Shown: positions 25,508 through 34,654, numbered from the stretch's first letter. The stretch: 64,000 nucleotides of DNA from Bryobacterales bacterium (GCA_016713735.1 JADJOP010000004.1:186001-250000), one strand, 5' to 3'. Notes: generated by a model from the sequence alone, not told the origin. Program-made: numbers and translations.

Positions 25508-26815
25508 TCACTTGCCCTTGGCGTCCTTACCTGGCTCGGTCATGGCCACCACTGGCGGGAAGCCGTTGAACTGCCGCCACAGCTCATAGCCCAGCGGCAC
25601 CACGTTCAACATCACCCAGCCGTTGGTGCGCACTCCCTGGCGTAGCCACCGCCGCGAAGGCCACGGCTCATCGTTGGCGTCCGGACCAACCAATAGGCGG
25701 AACTTGCCCAAGCCGTTGTCGGTGGCGTCCACCAGCAGCACCTTGCCGCCAAACGTACCCACGGCCACCGACGGCCATCCCACCCACTGCACGGCCGGCC
25801 AGCCTTCAAATTGCAGCCTCACCGTGTCGCCCACGGCGATCAGCGGCATGTCGTTGCCGTTCACCCACAACTCCACCACCGACTCCAGCGTATCCGGCAC
25901 AAACGCCGCCAGCGGATCGCCCGACTTCAGCAGTTCACTGCCCGGCTGCGCCAGCAGCCGCAGGATCGTCCCATTGCGCGGCGCCAGCACACGCTGCGTC
26001 GATTGCCGCGCCACGCGCATGTCCATCTGCTGCATCGAACCGCGCACGTTGGCGATCTCGGATTGCGCCGATGAGCGCGAAGCCTTGGCGTCGTTGATCG
26101 AGGCGTCGAAATCGGTCAGCACCTTTTCGCGGTCGGCTTCGAGCGCCTTGCGCTCCACGCGCGCGGCTTGCAAGGCTGCCCGTGCCCGCTCCAGGTCGGC
26201 GATCGCTTTGTCGTGGTCCATCGTGGCCACTTCCACCATGCGTGTGGAAGCCAGCCCGCGCGAGGCGAGCTGCTTCTGGCGGTTGAAGTTCAACCGCGCC
26301 GCTGTGAGCGTGGCCTCGGCGCCCTCCACGGCGCGTTCGCCTTGCCGCACCCGTTCCTCGGCCATGCCGATGCGCTGCACGGCGCCGTCGAGCGCATTGC
26401 GGCGCGAACCGTCCAGTCCCTGAATGCGTTCGCCCAGCGAGCGCTCGCGATCCTCCAGGAACCGCATGCGCTGCGCCAGCGCATCGCGCTCCCGCAACAG
26501 GCGGTCGAGAATCTCCGGATCGTTATCGGTGATCTCTGCCACCAGGTCGCCTGCCTTCACCTGCGTGCCTTCAATCACATGCCAGCGGAGCACACGGCCT
26601 TCCACCGGGGTGTCGATGGTCTGCTGCCGCTCCAGCGGCGCGTAGGCCACCACCTTTCCCTCTCCGGGCAGGTTCTGCTGCCACGGCACGAAGCCCAGGG
26701 CCACCGCCATCAACAGGAAGAACACCACCATCCAACGCGACACCTTGGCCGCCCGCGGCGCCGTGCCTGCCTGTACCATCGCCGGCAGCGTGGGAAACTC
26801 CAGCATCGGGTTCAT
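25508..26815 (-). CDS. HlyD-family periplasmic adaptor (membrane fusion protein)
   Basis: 435 residues. One N-terminal membrane helix (WMVVFFLLMAVALGFVPW, about 28-45), a biotinyl-lipoyl half-motif (IDTPVEGRVLRWHVIEGTQV), a long coiled-coil hairpin (about 100-260), the second lipoyl half (VLAPRNGTILRLLAQPGSEL) and a beta-barrel. It bridges the ABC protein and the TolC channel. ATG 26815 overlaps the stop of the ABC gene by ATGA; the longer frame upstream is inside that gene. Confidence 0.88.
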   Translation of the reverse strand: MNPMLEFPTLPAMVQAGTAPRAAKVSRWMVVFFLLMAVALGFVPWQQNLPGEGKVVAYAPLERQQTIDTPVEGRVLRWHVIEGTQVKAGDLVAEITDNDPEILDRLLRERDALAQRMRFLEDRERSLGERIQGLDGSRRNALDGAVQRIGMAEERVRQGERAVEGAEATLTAARLNFNRQKQLASRGLASTRMVEVATMDHDKAIADLERARAALQAARVERKALEADREKVLTDFDASINDAKASRSSAQSEIANVRGSMQQMDMRVARQSTQRVLAPRNGTILRLLAQPGSELLKSGDPLAAFVPDTLESVVELWVNGNDMPLIAVGDTVRLQFEGWPAVQWVGWPSVAVGTFGGKVLLVDATDNGLGKFRLLVGPDANDEPWPSRRWLRQGVRTNGWVMLNVVPLGYELWRQFNGFPPVVAMTEPGKDAKGK

Positions 26816-28488
26816 CGTCCGCCCTCGCTTTCCACAACGGCGCCCTTCACCACCTGCACCACCCGTCCGCAGCGCGCGGCGATGTCCGGCCGGTTGGTGG
26901 CCACCAGAAGCGTCCACCCCTTCGCGGAATCGAACACCGTCTGCAGCGCCTGGTCGCGGCCCACGGCGTCGTCCAACCCGTCGAGCGTTTCATCGATCAG
27001 CAGCAGCCGCGGATGTCCGGCAAAAGCCCGCGCCAGCATCAGCCGGATGGCTTGCCCGCCGGAGAGCGGCCGTCCGCCCGTGGTCAGCTCCGTATTCAAC
27101 CCGTCCGGCAACGCCTCCAACTCCTGCAACAGGCCGGCGCACTCCAGTGCCTCCCGCACCCGCACGGAGTCGCATTCAGCCCGGCCCATGCGCACATTGT
27201 CCAAAATCGATCCCTGGAAAATCTCCACCCCTCGCACAAGCGCCACCATCTCGCGGAACTCGGCGATCTGTGCTACCCGTACATCCTGGCCGTTCAGCCG
27301 CACCGAGCCCGCCTCCGGCTCGCGATACCGGCAAATGATGTCAAACAGCGAGCTTTTGCCCGCTCCGCTCACGCCCATCATGGCCACGCACTCTCCTGGC
27401 GACAAACTCAGGTTGGCCTCGCGCAGGATGCCGCGCCATTCCACCCCCGCCACCACCAGCCGCGCCGGGCCGCTTACCGCATGCGGGCTCTCGGCGCCGC
27501 TGTGCTCGAGCGGCAGGTCGGTCAGATAGCCCAGTTTGTCCATCGCCGCCAATAGGTCGTAGTAAGTTTCCAGATGCTTTCCCAGCTTGGAAAACCCGCT
27601 CACCACCAGTGCCAGCACGAGCTCGGCTGCGATCAACTGGCCCAAAGTCAGCTGCCGCGAAATCACCAGCCAGCCGCCCACGCCGAGCAGGCTCGCGCTG
27701 GCAATCGCATACAACACCCAGGAGCCGATCACCTGCCGTAGCAGAATGCGGAAATGCAGATTGCGATTGTGCAAATACTCCGCCACCAACTGATCCGCCC
27801 GGCCCAAGGCAAACCACATCGACTCGCGCGCCCGGAACGCCGTCGGATGGCGCGCGATCTCCTCCAGCCAGGCCACCAGCTCATACTTGGAGCGCGACTC
27901 CTCCACCGCCGTCCTCACCGCCCCACGCCCCAGCGGGAACACGATCACCACGATCGCCGCCAGCAGCAGCAGGTCGAAGGCCAGCAGCCAGGGATGGTAC
28001 ACCGCCAGCAGCACCGTGCCGACAAAGGTCTGCATCACCACGCTCAGCCCGTCCACCAGCAGCGTCGCCCCGGCCTTTTGCAGCGTCACCACCTCCAGAA
28101 ACCGGTTCACCAGTTCCGGTCCGTGATGGCTTTCCAGTTCATCGGTCCGCGCCCGCAACAGCCGGTTCGCCGAATCCGACGAGATGCGCACGAAGATCCG
28201 CCGCTGCAAGAGCTCCACCACGTAGAACCGCATCGTCTGCAGCACGGTCGAGAAGCCCAACAGCGCCAACACCACCAGGCTCAGCACCACCAGCGGCTGG
28301 AGCAGGTTCCCAAAGGCGATGGTGTTCACAATCGACTGCGTCGCCACCGGCACCGCCAGCGTCAGCAGCCCGATGGCCGCCGAAAAGATGACCGTCACCC
28401 ATAAGTCACTCCTTTCCAATTGCAGAAGCGACATCAGCCGGTCGTAGGGATGCGTGGAATGGGAGGAAGAGGGGGAGTGGGCGCTCAT
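26812..28488 (-). CDS. type I secretion ABC exporter (membrane and ATPase domains)
   Basis: 558 residues: six-helix transmembrane domain (about 28-310) and a C-terminal ATPase. Walker A is GVSGAGKSS (372-380), signature LSGGQ (475-479), Walker B LLLIDE with Glu500. The switch position that is normally His reads Asn532 (LLVATNRPD). There is no N-terminal C39 peptidase domain. First gene of a three-gene operon with the HlyD-type and TolC-type genes, so a protein or peptide exporter is likely. No RTX or bacteriocin-like substrate was found adjacent. Confidence 0.85.
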   Translation of the reverse strand: MSAHSPSSSHSTHPYDRLMSLLQLERSDLWVTVIFSAAIGLLTLAVPVATQSIVNTIAFGNLLQPLVVLSLVVLALLGFSTVLQTMRFYVVELLQRRIFVRISSDSANRLLRARTDELESHHGPELVNRFLEVVTLQKAGATLLVDGLSVVMQTFVGTVLLAVYHPWLLAFDLLLLAAIVVIVFPLGRGAVRTAVEESRSKYELVAWLEEIARHPTAFRARESMWFALGRADQLVAEYLHNRNLHFRILLRQVIGSWVLYAIASASLLGVGGWLVISRQLTLGQLIAAELVLALVVSGFSKLGKHLETYYDLLAAMDKLGYLTDLPLEHSGAESPHAVSGPARLVVAGVEWRGILREANLSLSPGECVAMMGVSGAGKSSLFDIICRYREPEAGSVRLNGQDVRVAQIAEFREMVALVRGVEIFQGSILDNVRMGRAECDSVRVREALECAGLLQELEALPDGLNTELTTGGRPLSGGQAIRLMLARAFAGHPRLLLIDETLDGLDDAVGRDQALQTVFDSAKGWTLLVATNRPDIAARCGRVVQVVKGAVVESEGGR

Positions 28489-28526
28489 GGCTTTCGTGCA
28501 ATTAGTTCAGATGTTCGCATGTATGA

Positions 28527-28532
28527 ATTATA
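28527..28532 (-). promoter_or_regulatory. -10 element for the type I secretion operon
   Basis: Consensus TATAAT on the minus strand, 38 bases upstream of the ABC gene ATG, in an AT-rich pocket between that gene and the aceE terminator. The -35 region is not convincing, so strength is uncertain. Confidence 0.45.
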
Positions 28533-28565
28533 CAGGATTGGACGAATCTCCCGCGTTTCGGATGC

Positions 28566-28599
28566 AAAAAAAATAAAGGGACCGGCCGGAACCGGTCCC
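28566..28599 (-). terminator. intrinsic terminator of aceE
   Basis: On the minus strand GGGACCGG and CCGGTCCC form an eight-base stem around a six-base loop, followed at once by TTTATTTTTTT. It is the best rho-independent terminator in the window. It lies about 46 bases after the aceE stop and separates aceE from the type I secretion operon. Confidence 0.9.
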
Positions 28600-28645
28600 C
28601 CCTTGGAATTCACGACTCACTCCTCTTATCGGCTTATCGGCCCGT

Positions 28646-31327
28646 TCACCGCCGAACCGGGTCTTCTCCCTCGGTGGCCACGCCCAGCTCCTGGAACGCG
28701 GCGGCGGCCCGGTGCGCGTCGAACTTGCCCTCGCGGGCCAGCCGCGACAGCGTGGCGCAGACGATGGAATCGGCGTTCACTTCGAAGAACCGCCGCAGGT
28801 GTTCGCGGTTTTCGCTGCGTCCGAAGCCGTCGGTGCCAAGCGTCACCAGCCGGCCCGGCAGCCACGGGGCGAGCTGGTCAGGCACGATCTTCATGTAATC
28901 GGTGGCGGCGATGATTGGGCCCGGCCGGCCGTCCACCACCTGGTTGAGGTATGGCGTCCGCGGCGTCTCGGCCGGGTGCAGGCGGTTCCAGCGCTCCGTG
29001 GCCAGCGCCTCACGGCGCAGCTCGTTGTAGCTGGTTACGCTCCAGACGTCGGTCTCGATGCCAAACTTCTCGCGCAGCATCTCCTGCGCCTTGAGCGCCT
29101 CGTTGAGGATCGGGCCGCTGCCGAACAGTTGCGCCTGCGCCTCGCCATTGCCCGCGCGGTACCTGTAGAGGCCCTTCAGCACTCCCTCGCGGCAGCCCTC
29201 CGGCATCGGCGGCTGCGGGTAAAACTCGTTGTAGATGGTGATGTAGTAGAAGAGGTCTTCGTTCTCCTGGTACATCCTCCGGATGCCGTCCTGCACGATG
29301 ATGGCGATCTCATAGGCGAAGGCCGGATCGTAAGTGGCGCAGGTGGGCACGGTGCTGGCCAGCACCACGCTGTGGCCGTCCTGGTGCTGCAGGCCTTCGC
29401 CGGCCAGCGTCGTGCGCCCCGCCGTGCCGCCCATCAGGAAGCCCTTGCCACGCGAATCGGCGAACGCCCAAATGAGGTCGCCAATACGCTGGAAGCCGAA
29501 CATCGAGTAGTAGATGAAGAAGGGAATCATCGGCACGCCGTAGTTGGCGTACGAGGTTCCGGCGGCGGTGAACGACGCCATCGAACCGGCTTCGGTGATG
29601 CCCTCTTCGAGAATCTGGCCGTCGCGCGCTTCGCGGTAATAGAGGAACATCTCGCTATCGACCGGCTTGTAGAGCTGGCCCTGGCTGGCGTAGATGCCGC
29701 ACTCGCGGAACAGTGACTCCATGCCGAACGTGCGCGCCTCATCCGGAATGATGGGCACGATGTACTTGCCCAGTTCCTTGTCCTTCAGCAGCTTGCGCAG
29801 AATTTGCACGAATCCCGAGGTGGTCATCGCGCCGCGCCCGCCCGAGCCGCCCAGCACTTCGTTAAACTGCTCCAGCTCCGGCGCCTGAATCGTGATCGGG
29901 GCCGGCCGCCGCGCCGGCACAGGGCCGCCCATGGCCTCGCGCCGCGCCCGCAGGTACTTCATCTCTTCGCTGTCCGGCGCCGGCAGGTAGAAGTTGATCT
30001 TCGACACCGCCTCGCTCGACACGGGAATATCGAAGCGCTGGCGGAAATACTCCAGCTCTTCCTCGTTCAGCTTCTTCTGCTGGTGGGTGATGTTCTTGCC
30101 TTCGCCCGCTTCGCCGAGGCCATAGCCCTTCACCGTCTTGGCGAGAATCACCGTCGGCTGGCCCTTGTGCATCCAGGCCCGCCGGTAGGCGTTGTAGACC
30201 TTCACCGGGTCGTGGCCGCCGCGCTTCAGGCCGGCCAGCTGCGCATCGCTCATGTGCTCGACCAGCTTCAGCAGCTCCGGATACTTGCCGAAAAATTCCT
30301 TGCGGATGTAAGCGCCGCCGCGGGCCTTGAAGTTCTGGAACTCGCCGTCGACGCACTCGTTCATGCGCTTCAGCAGCAGGCCCGTCTGGTCGCGCGCCAG
30401 CAGCGTGTCCCAATCGCTGCCCCACAGCAGCTTGATCACGTTCCAACCGGCGCCGCGGAAGAGGCCTTCCAGCTCTTGCACGATGCTGGCGTTGCCGCGC
30501 ACCGGGCCGTCCAGCCGCTGCAGGTTGCAGTTCACCACCCAGATCAGGTTGTCGAGCTTCTCACGCGAGCCAAGCGTGATCGAACCGAGCGATTCGGGCT
30601 CGTCGCTTTCGCCGTCGCCGACAAAGGCGAACACCTTGCGGTCGGTCACCGGAATGAGTCCGCGATTCTCCAGGTAGCGCATGAAGCGCGCCTGGTAGAT
30701 GGAGTTGATCGGCCCGAGGCCCATCGACACCGTCGGGAAGCTCCAAAAGTCGGGCATCAGCCACGGGTGCGGATAGGACGACAACCCCGGATGGTCGCGC
30801 AGTTCGTGGCGGAAATTCTTGAGGTGCTCTTCGCTCAGCCGGCCTTCCACGAAGGCGCGCGAGTAAACGCCCGGCGAGGCGTGGCCCTGGTAGTAGATCA
30901 GGTCGCCCTTCACACGGTCGTCGCCGGCGGCAATCGAGCCGCGGAAAAAGTGGTTGAAGGCAACCTCGCTGAGGGTAGCCAGCGAGGCGAATGTCGAGAT
31001 GTGGCCGCCAATGCCGTCGTCGTACTTGTTGGCTCGCACCACCATCGCCGCGGCGTTCCAGCGGATGGCGCTCTTGATGCGGCGCTCAATCACGCGGTCG
31101 CCCGGATACGGCACTTCCTCTTCCACCGGAATCGTGTTCACGTAGGGCATCGAGGGTTTGACGGGGGAATTCACTCCCAGCAGATAGGCCCTGTCCACCA
31201 GATCCTGCAGCAGCGCCTTGACCCGTTCCGGGCCAGCCAGGTCGATCACTTCATCCAACGCTTCCAGCCACTCGCGCGTCTCTTGTGCGTTTGCGTCGAG
31301 GCTGATCTCGTCCTTCGTTTTGAGCAT
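28646..31327 (-). CDS. aceE: pyruvate dehydrogenase E1 component, homodimeric type
   Basis: 893 residues, close to the usual 890. The thiamine diphosphate motif is clear: GDGESDE and, about 28 residues on, NCNLQ. Other hallmarks are GGHISTFASLATLSEVAFNH, YYQGHASPGVYSRAFVEGR and the C-terminal transketolase-like domain. It decarboxylates pyruvate and acetylates the E2 lipoyl domain. ATG 31327 is chosen because the protein then begins near the family norm; the frame extends to 31372 without support. No aceF or lpd is adjacent. A strong terminator follows. Confidence 0.93.
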   Translation of the reverse strand: MLKTKDEISLDANAQETREWLEALDEVIDLAGPERVKALLQDLVDRAYLLGVNSPVKPSMPYVNTIPVEEEVPYPGDRVIERRIKSAIRWNAAAMVVRANKYDDGIGGHISTFASLATLSEVAFNHFFRGSIAAGDDRVKGDLIYYQGHASPGVYSRAFVEGRLSEEHLKNFRHELRDHPGLSSYPHPWLMPDFWSFPTVSMGLGPINSIYQARFMRYLENRGLIPVTDRKVFAFVGDGESDEPESLGSITLGSREKLDNLIWVVNCNLQRLDGPVRGNASIVQELEGLFRGAGWNVIKLLWGSDWDTLLARDQTGLLLKRMNECVDGEFQNFKARGGAYIRKEFFGKYPELLKLVEHMSDAQLAGLKRGGHDPVKVYNAYRRAWMHKGQPTVILAKTVKGYGLGEAGEGKNITHQQKKLNEEELEYFRQRFDIPVSSEAVSKINFYLPAPDSEEMKYLRARREAMGGPVPARRPAPITIQAPELEQFNEVLGGSGGRGAMTTSGFVQILRKLLKDKELGKYIVPIIPDEARTFGMESLFRECGIYASQGQLYKPVDSEMFLYYREARDGQILEEGITEAGSMASFTAAGTSYANYGVPMIPFFIYYSMFGFQRIGDLIWAFADSRGKGFLMGGTAGRTTLAGEGLQHQDGHSVVLASTVPTCATYDPAFAYEIAIIVQDGIRRMYQENEDLFYYITIYNEFYPQPPMPEGCREGVLKGLYRYRAGNGEAQAQLFGSGPILNEALKAQEMLREKFGIETDVWSVTSYNELRREALATERWNRLHPAETPRTPYLNQVVDGRPGPIIAATDYMKIVPDQLAPWLPGRLVTLGTDGFGRSENREHLRRFFEVNADSIVCATLSRLAREGKFDAHRAAAAFQELGVATEGEDPVRR

Positions 31328-31745
31328 AGTTTCGCGGTTGCTTCCTCTACGCGCACTTGGGGTTTCGTCCAATGGTGGTTCCCAGGGGATCGGCGATGGC
31401 GCGCGCTCCCTTCAGGGTATCTTCAACCGGCGTGCGCACGCAAACGAGGCTGCCCGCCCGTTGCCCGGTCCAGCCAGCACGGGGAATCGCCCGCAAGCCG
31501 GCGGCCGCCTGGCCCCGCCGCGGCCGCTCCGTTCGACCATCGCCCCGCGCCCCGTGCCTCGCCGGCCAGCCGCGTCGGGCCGGCGGCGGGAATGCGCCTT
31601 CCGCACACGGTTCAGCGGCGTCCTGGAGACGATGTCCACGAGGGAACGGAGACTTCCCGCTCCAGACGTCCTGTATACTGACAGCCGCATCGAAGGGCGA
31701 GCTGAGCTTCACCAGAGGAGGTTCGGGAGTTCTCAAGGGGTGTTG
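31328..31745. other. intergenic region between aceE and the FkbM gene
   Basis: 418 bases with no supportable gene; the open frames here are GC-driven and overlap on several frames. It must hold the aceE promoter (minus strand) and that of the methyltransferase (plus). On the plus strand TATACT at 31674-31679, preceded by TG, is a reasonable -10, giving a leader of about 60 bases. No clear -35 or operator was seen. Confidence 0.4.
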
Positions 31746-32498
31746 ATGATCACCAATGCCGTGAATCGGGGCCTGCGCGCGCTGGGCTATGAAATTGTCC
31801 GTTTCCCCGCGCCGAATTGGGTTCGCAACCGCCAGCTCATGAGGGTTCTGTTTCCTCGCCTTGGCATCGACTGTGTCCTCGATGTCGGCGCCAATCAGGG
31901 GCAGTTCGGCCTGACGCTGCGCGAGAGCGGATACCAGGGGCGCATCGTTTCGTTTGAACCGGGGCCCGAGGCCTTCGACGTGTTACGCCAGGTTGCCGCC
32001 CGCGACGGCAACTGGACCGCTTTTCCCTTTGCCCTGGGCGAGACCTCCGGCACGCTGGAGTTGAACATCGCCGAGGAGTCGGTGTTCTCCTCCTTCCTCA
32101 CTCCGCTGGCCGCAAGCGTGGAGCAGTTTCCCACCAACCGCACCGTACGCCGCCAGACGGTCCCGGTCCGGCGTCTCGACGAGGTGTTTGCGGAATGCAC
32201 CGCCGGCCACGCCTCGCCGCGGGTCTACTTGAAAATGGACACGCAGGGCTTTGACCTCGAGGTCTTCCGCGGCGCCGCGGGAGTCCTTCCCGCCATCCTC
32301 GCCATGCAGTCGGAAATCTGTTTCCAGCCGATCTATGAAGGGATGAGGGGCTACGCGGACAACCTCGCCGAGTATCACGCCAACGGGTTTGAAGTGTACG
32401 ACTTTCTGGTCGTCAACCGCGACCTCAACCAGCTTGCCGTGGTGGAGATGGACTGCGTGCTCATCCGCGCCAACGCGCTCGCCGGGCCGCGCTCCTAG
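31746..32498 (+). CDS. FkbM-family SAM-dependent methyltransferase
   Basis: 250 residues. SAM-binding motif I is CVLDVGANQGQFGLTLRESG, followed by IVSFEPGPEAFDVL and the FkbM-type LKMDTQGFDLEVFRGA. The family methylates sugar or polyketide hydroxyls. AAGGGG six bases before ATG 31746 supports the start; the upstream extension of the frame to 31218 lies over aceE. No glycosyltransferases are adjacent, so the acceptor is unknown. Confidence 0.82.
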   Translation: MITNAVNRGLRALGYEIVRFPAPNWVRNRQLMRVLFPRLGIDCVLDVGANQGQFGLTLRESGYQGRIVSFEPGPEAFDVLRQVAARDGNWTAFPFALGETSGTLELNIAEESVFSSFLTPLAASVEQFPTNRTVRRQTVPVRRLDEVFAECTAGHASPRVYLKMDTQGFDLEVFRGAAGVLPAILAMQSEICFQPIYEGMRGYADNLAEYHANGFEVYDFLVVNRDLNQLAVVEMDCVLIRANALAGPRS

Positions 32499-32675
32499 CG
32501 CGGAAATCTCACCAGCCATCGGCTGCGCAGCGTGATAACCGCGCGACTGCTGCGTTGCGCTCGAAGGCCATCCTCGACCTACGGTTCCCGTACGCCTGCG
32601 TCCGGCACCCTGCGCGCGCCTTGCATTCGCACGGGTCTCATCGCTCCTCGCTGCGATCGTGGTGAAGCATCCGGA
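32499..32675. other. intergenic region, possible interspersed repeat
   Basis: 177 bases without a gene between the FkbM gene and the convergent lipoprotein gene. The sequence is rich in short palindromic pieces (for example TCCTCGCTGCGATCG) and has the look of a dispersed intergenic element, but only one copy is in the window, so repeat status is a guess. Confidence 0.2.
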
Positions 32676-33077
32676 CTAGAACGCCTTTTCAAACGCACTG
32701 GCGAAGCGGTTCAGATCCGGCATCGTGCCGCGCACGGTTTGCATGGTGATAAACGCCCGGTCGATATTCAGCGCGATCACTCCCGGCGTGGAACGGTGTT
32801 TCTGCACTAGTTCAAACGCCGTGGCCGCCGTCTTCATCTCATAGAGAAATACAGCCGGCGCGGCCGGACCGTCATACTCGGCATGCCACCAGCCCTGCAA
32901 TCCCAACGCCTGCATGTTCTGCGGCGCGTGCAAGGCGGCCAGCTGCTCCCTGGTGCGCAGCTTCCACTCCGTGCCCACCACGGCTGGCAATTCCAGCTTC
33001 CGTTCGCCGCACGCGTTCAGCGCCAGCGCCAGCGGCGCTGCCAGCATCCATCCCAACAGGTTTCGCTTCGAGACCAT
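32676..33077 (-). CDS. lipoprotein, hypothetical
   Basis: 133 residues with a lipoprotein signal (lipobox LALNAC after a short hydrophobic helix). The mature domain (about 110 residues) has no recognised family; it contains GWWHAEYDGPAAPAVFLYEM. AAGGAA just upstream of ATG 33077 supports this start over the longer frame to 33209. Divergent from the small membrane protein at 33127. Confidence 0.6.
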   Translation of the reverse strand: MVSKRNLLGWMLAAPLALALNACGERKLELPAVVGTEWKLRTREQLAALHAPQNMQALGLQGWWHAEYDGPAAPAVFLYEMKTAATAFELVQKHRSTPGVIALNIDRAFITMQTVRGTMPDLNRFASAFEKAF

Positions 33078-33126
33078 CGGTTCCTTATGATAGAACGAGT
33101 AGGGACCACACCCCTCCTCTCCGTTC

Positions 33127-33273
33127 ATGGCCAAATACAAAACCGTCCGCAAAGATGGCAAAAAGGGGCAGGCTGCGTCGAACAAGCGCGGGCTCGTCAG
33201 CTGCGTCACCCTGCTCGTGCTCGGCTTCGGGCTCTTCTTCCTGCTCTTCTATGCCATGCTGAAGAATTCCTGA
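33127..33273 (+). CDS. 48-residue single-span membrane protein
   Basis: ATG 33127 to TGA 33273. Basic N-terminus (MAKYKTVRKDGKKGQAASNK) and one strong membrane helix (LVSCVTLLVLGFGLFFLLFY), ending KNS. It lies 13 bases before rph and is co-directional. A lysine-rich soluble head plus one helix is a classic small membrane protein layout. No ribosome site is obvious. TATGAT at 33086-33091 could be its -10. Confidence 0.5.
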   Translation: MAKYKTVRKDGKKGQAASNKRGLVSCVTLLVLGFGLFFLLFYAMLKNS

Positions 33274-33286
33274 GAACCACCTATTC

Positions 33287-34003
33287 ATGCGAAGCGACAA
33301 CCGCGAACCCCACCAACTGCGCCCCGTGCGCATCACGCCGCACTACCTGGCCACGGCTGAAGGCTCGGCCCTGATCGAGTTCGGCCACACGCGCGTGCTC
33401 TGCGCGGCCACCATCGAAGACAGCGTTCCGGGCTTTCTGCGCGGCGCAGGCAAAGGCTGGGTGACGGCTGAATACGCCATGCTGCCCCGCGCCACCGGCA
33501 CGCGCACGCCGCGCGAAGTGAACAAGGGCCGGCAGTCGGGCCGCACCATGGAGATCCAGCGCCTCATCGGCCGCGCCCTGCGCGCCGTGGTGGATATGGA
33601 AGCCTTGGGCGAACGCAGCGTCATCCTCGATTGCGATGTCATCCAGGCCGACGGCGGCACGCGCACGGCGGCCATCACCGGGGCCTGGGTCGCCCTCGCC
33701 CTCGCCGTCCAACAACTCAAGCAGTGTAAGGCCGTCGCCAAGGACCCGCTGCTCGACCACGTCGCCGCCGTCAGCGTCGGCGTCGTCAACGGCACGCCCA
33801 TGCTCGACCTCTGCTACGAGGAGGACTCCGGCGCCGAGGTCGACATGAACGTCGTGCTCACCGGCGCGGGCCAGTTTGTCGAGGTCCAGGCCACCGCCGA
33901 AAAGAAGACCTTCGACGACGCCGCCCTCGGCGGTCTGCTCACACTGGCGCGCCAGGGCATCACCGAACTGGTCGCCCTGCAGCGCGCGGCCATCCAGGCA
34001 TGA
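33287..34003 (+). CDS. rph: ribonuclease PH
   Basis: 238 residues, the usual length. RNase PH signatures throughout: ALIEFGHTRVLCAATIEDSV, GWVTAEYAMLPRATGTR, the phosphate-binding GRQSGRTMEIQRLIGRALRA, and LDCDVIQADGGTRTAAITGA. It trims the 3' end of tRNA precursors with phosphate. Followed by rdgB, a common pairing, through the unusual linker at 34000-34037. Confidence 0.95.
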   Translation: MRSDNREPHQLRPVRITPHYLATAEGSALIEFGHTRVLCAATIEDSVPGFLRGAGKGWVTAEYAMLPRATGTRTPREVNKGRQSGRTMEIQRLIGRALRAVVDMEALGERSVILDCDVIQADGGTRTAAITGAWVALALAVQQLKQCKAVAKDPLLDHVAAVSVGVVNGTPMLDLCYEEDSGAEVDMNVVLTGAGQFVEVQATAEKKTFDDAALGGLLTLARQGITELVALQRAAIQA

Positions 34004-34037
34004 CGCACACCCACTCATGACGCACTGCCAGGCATGA
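34000..34037 (+). other. two six-codon mini-ORFs joined by ATGA overlaps
   Basis: ATGA occurs at 34000, 34017 and 34034, a strict 17-base period. The first ATG overlaps the rph stop and opens MTHTHS (stop 34018-34020). The second ATG overlaps that stop and opens MTHCQA (stop 34035-34037). The third ATG, overlapping that stop, is the start of rdgB. The first two units share ATGACGCAC, so this is a short tandem duplication of a former rph/rdgB ATGA junction. Confidence 0.6.
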
Positions 34038-34654
34038 CCCTCTACTGCGCCACCACCAACCCCGGCAAACTGCGCGAATTCCGCCTCGCCGCCGAGCGCT
34101 GGAGCGGGCATGCCATCACCGTGGAAACAGTGCCCGGCCTGAAGGAAATCGAGCCGCCCGAAGAGACCGGCGCCACCTTCGCCGAAAACGCCGCCCTCAA
34201 AGCCGTCTACTATTCGCGCTTCGCCCCCGGACCCGTGTTCGCCGACGACTCCGGCCTCGCCGTCGATGCCCTCGGCGGCGCTCCCGGCGTCTATTCGGCG
34301 CGCTACGCCGGCCCCGCGGCGACCGATGCCGACAACAACGCGCTTCTGCTGGAACGCATGCGGGGTGAGGCCAACCGCCGCGCCCGCTTTGTCTGCGTGA
34401 TTGCTCTCGCCGCCCAGGGCGAGCTTGTGGAGACCTTCGAAGGCGCCGTGGAGGGCGAACTGCTCGACGCCCCGCGCGGCGCGGGCGGCTTCGGCTACGA
34501 TCCGCTTTTTTACTACCCGCCCTTCGGCTGCACGCTGGCCGAAGCCTCAGCCGAACAGAAACTCGCCGTCAGCCATCGCGGGCAGGCCCTCAGCGCGCTG
34601 TTCCATTCCCGTTTCGGGAGCCTCTCACCTTTCGCCCCGCCGAAGAGATCCTAG
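34034..34654 (+). CDS. rdgB: non-canonical purine NTP pyrophosphatase (RdgB/HAM1)
   Basis: 206 residues. Family motifs: TTNPGKLREFRLAAE at the N-terminus, GATFAENAALKA, DDSGLAVDALGGAPGVYSAR, then GGFGYDPLFYYPPFG and SHRGQAL. It hydrolyses dITP, XTP and similar bases to keep them out of nucleic acids. Coupled to rph through the mini-ORF linker. Its last 30 bases overlap the end of polX on the other strand. Confidence 0.93.
   Translation: MTLYCATTNPGKLREFRLAAERWSGHAITVETVPGLKEIEPPEETGATFAENAALKAVYYSRFAPGPVFADDSGLAVDALGGAPGVYSARYAGPAATDADNNALLLERMRGEANRRARFVCVIALAAQGELVETFEGAVEGELLDAPRGAGGFGYDPLFYYPPFGCTLAEASAEQKLAVSHRGQALSALFHSRFGSLSPFAPPKRS

Noticed and set aside
29804..31681. 625-codon plus-strand frame opposite aceE
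   Set aside because: aceE is unmistakable; the reverse frame is His/Arg/Val shadow sequence.
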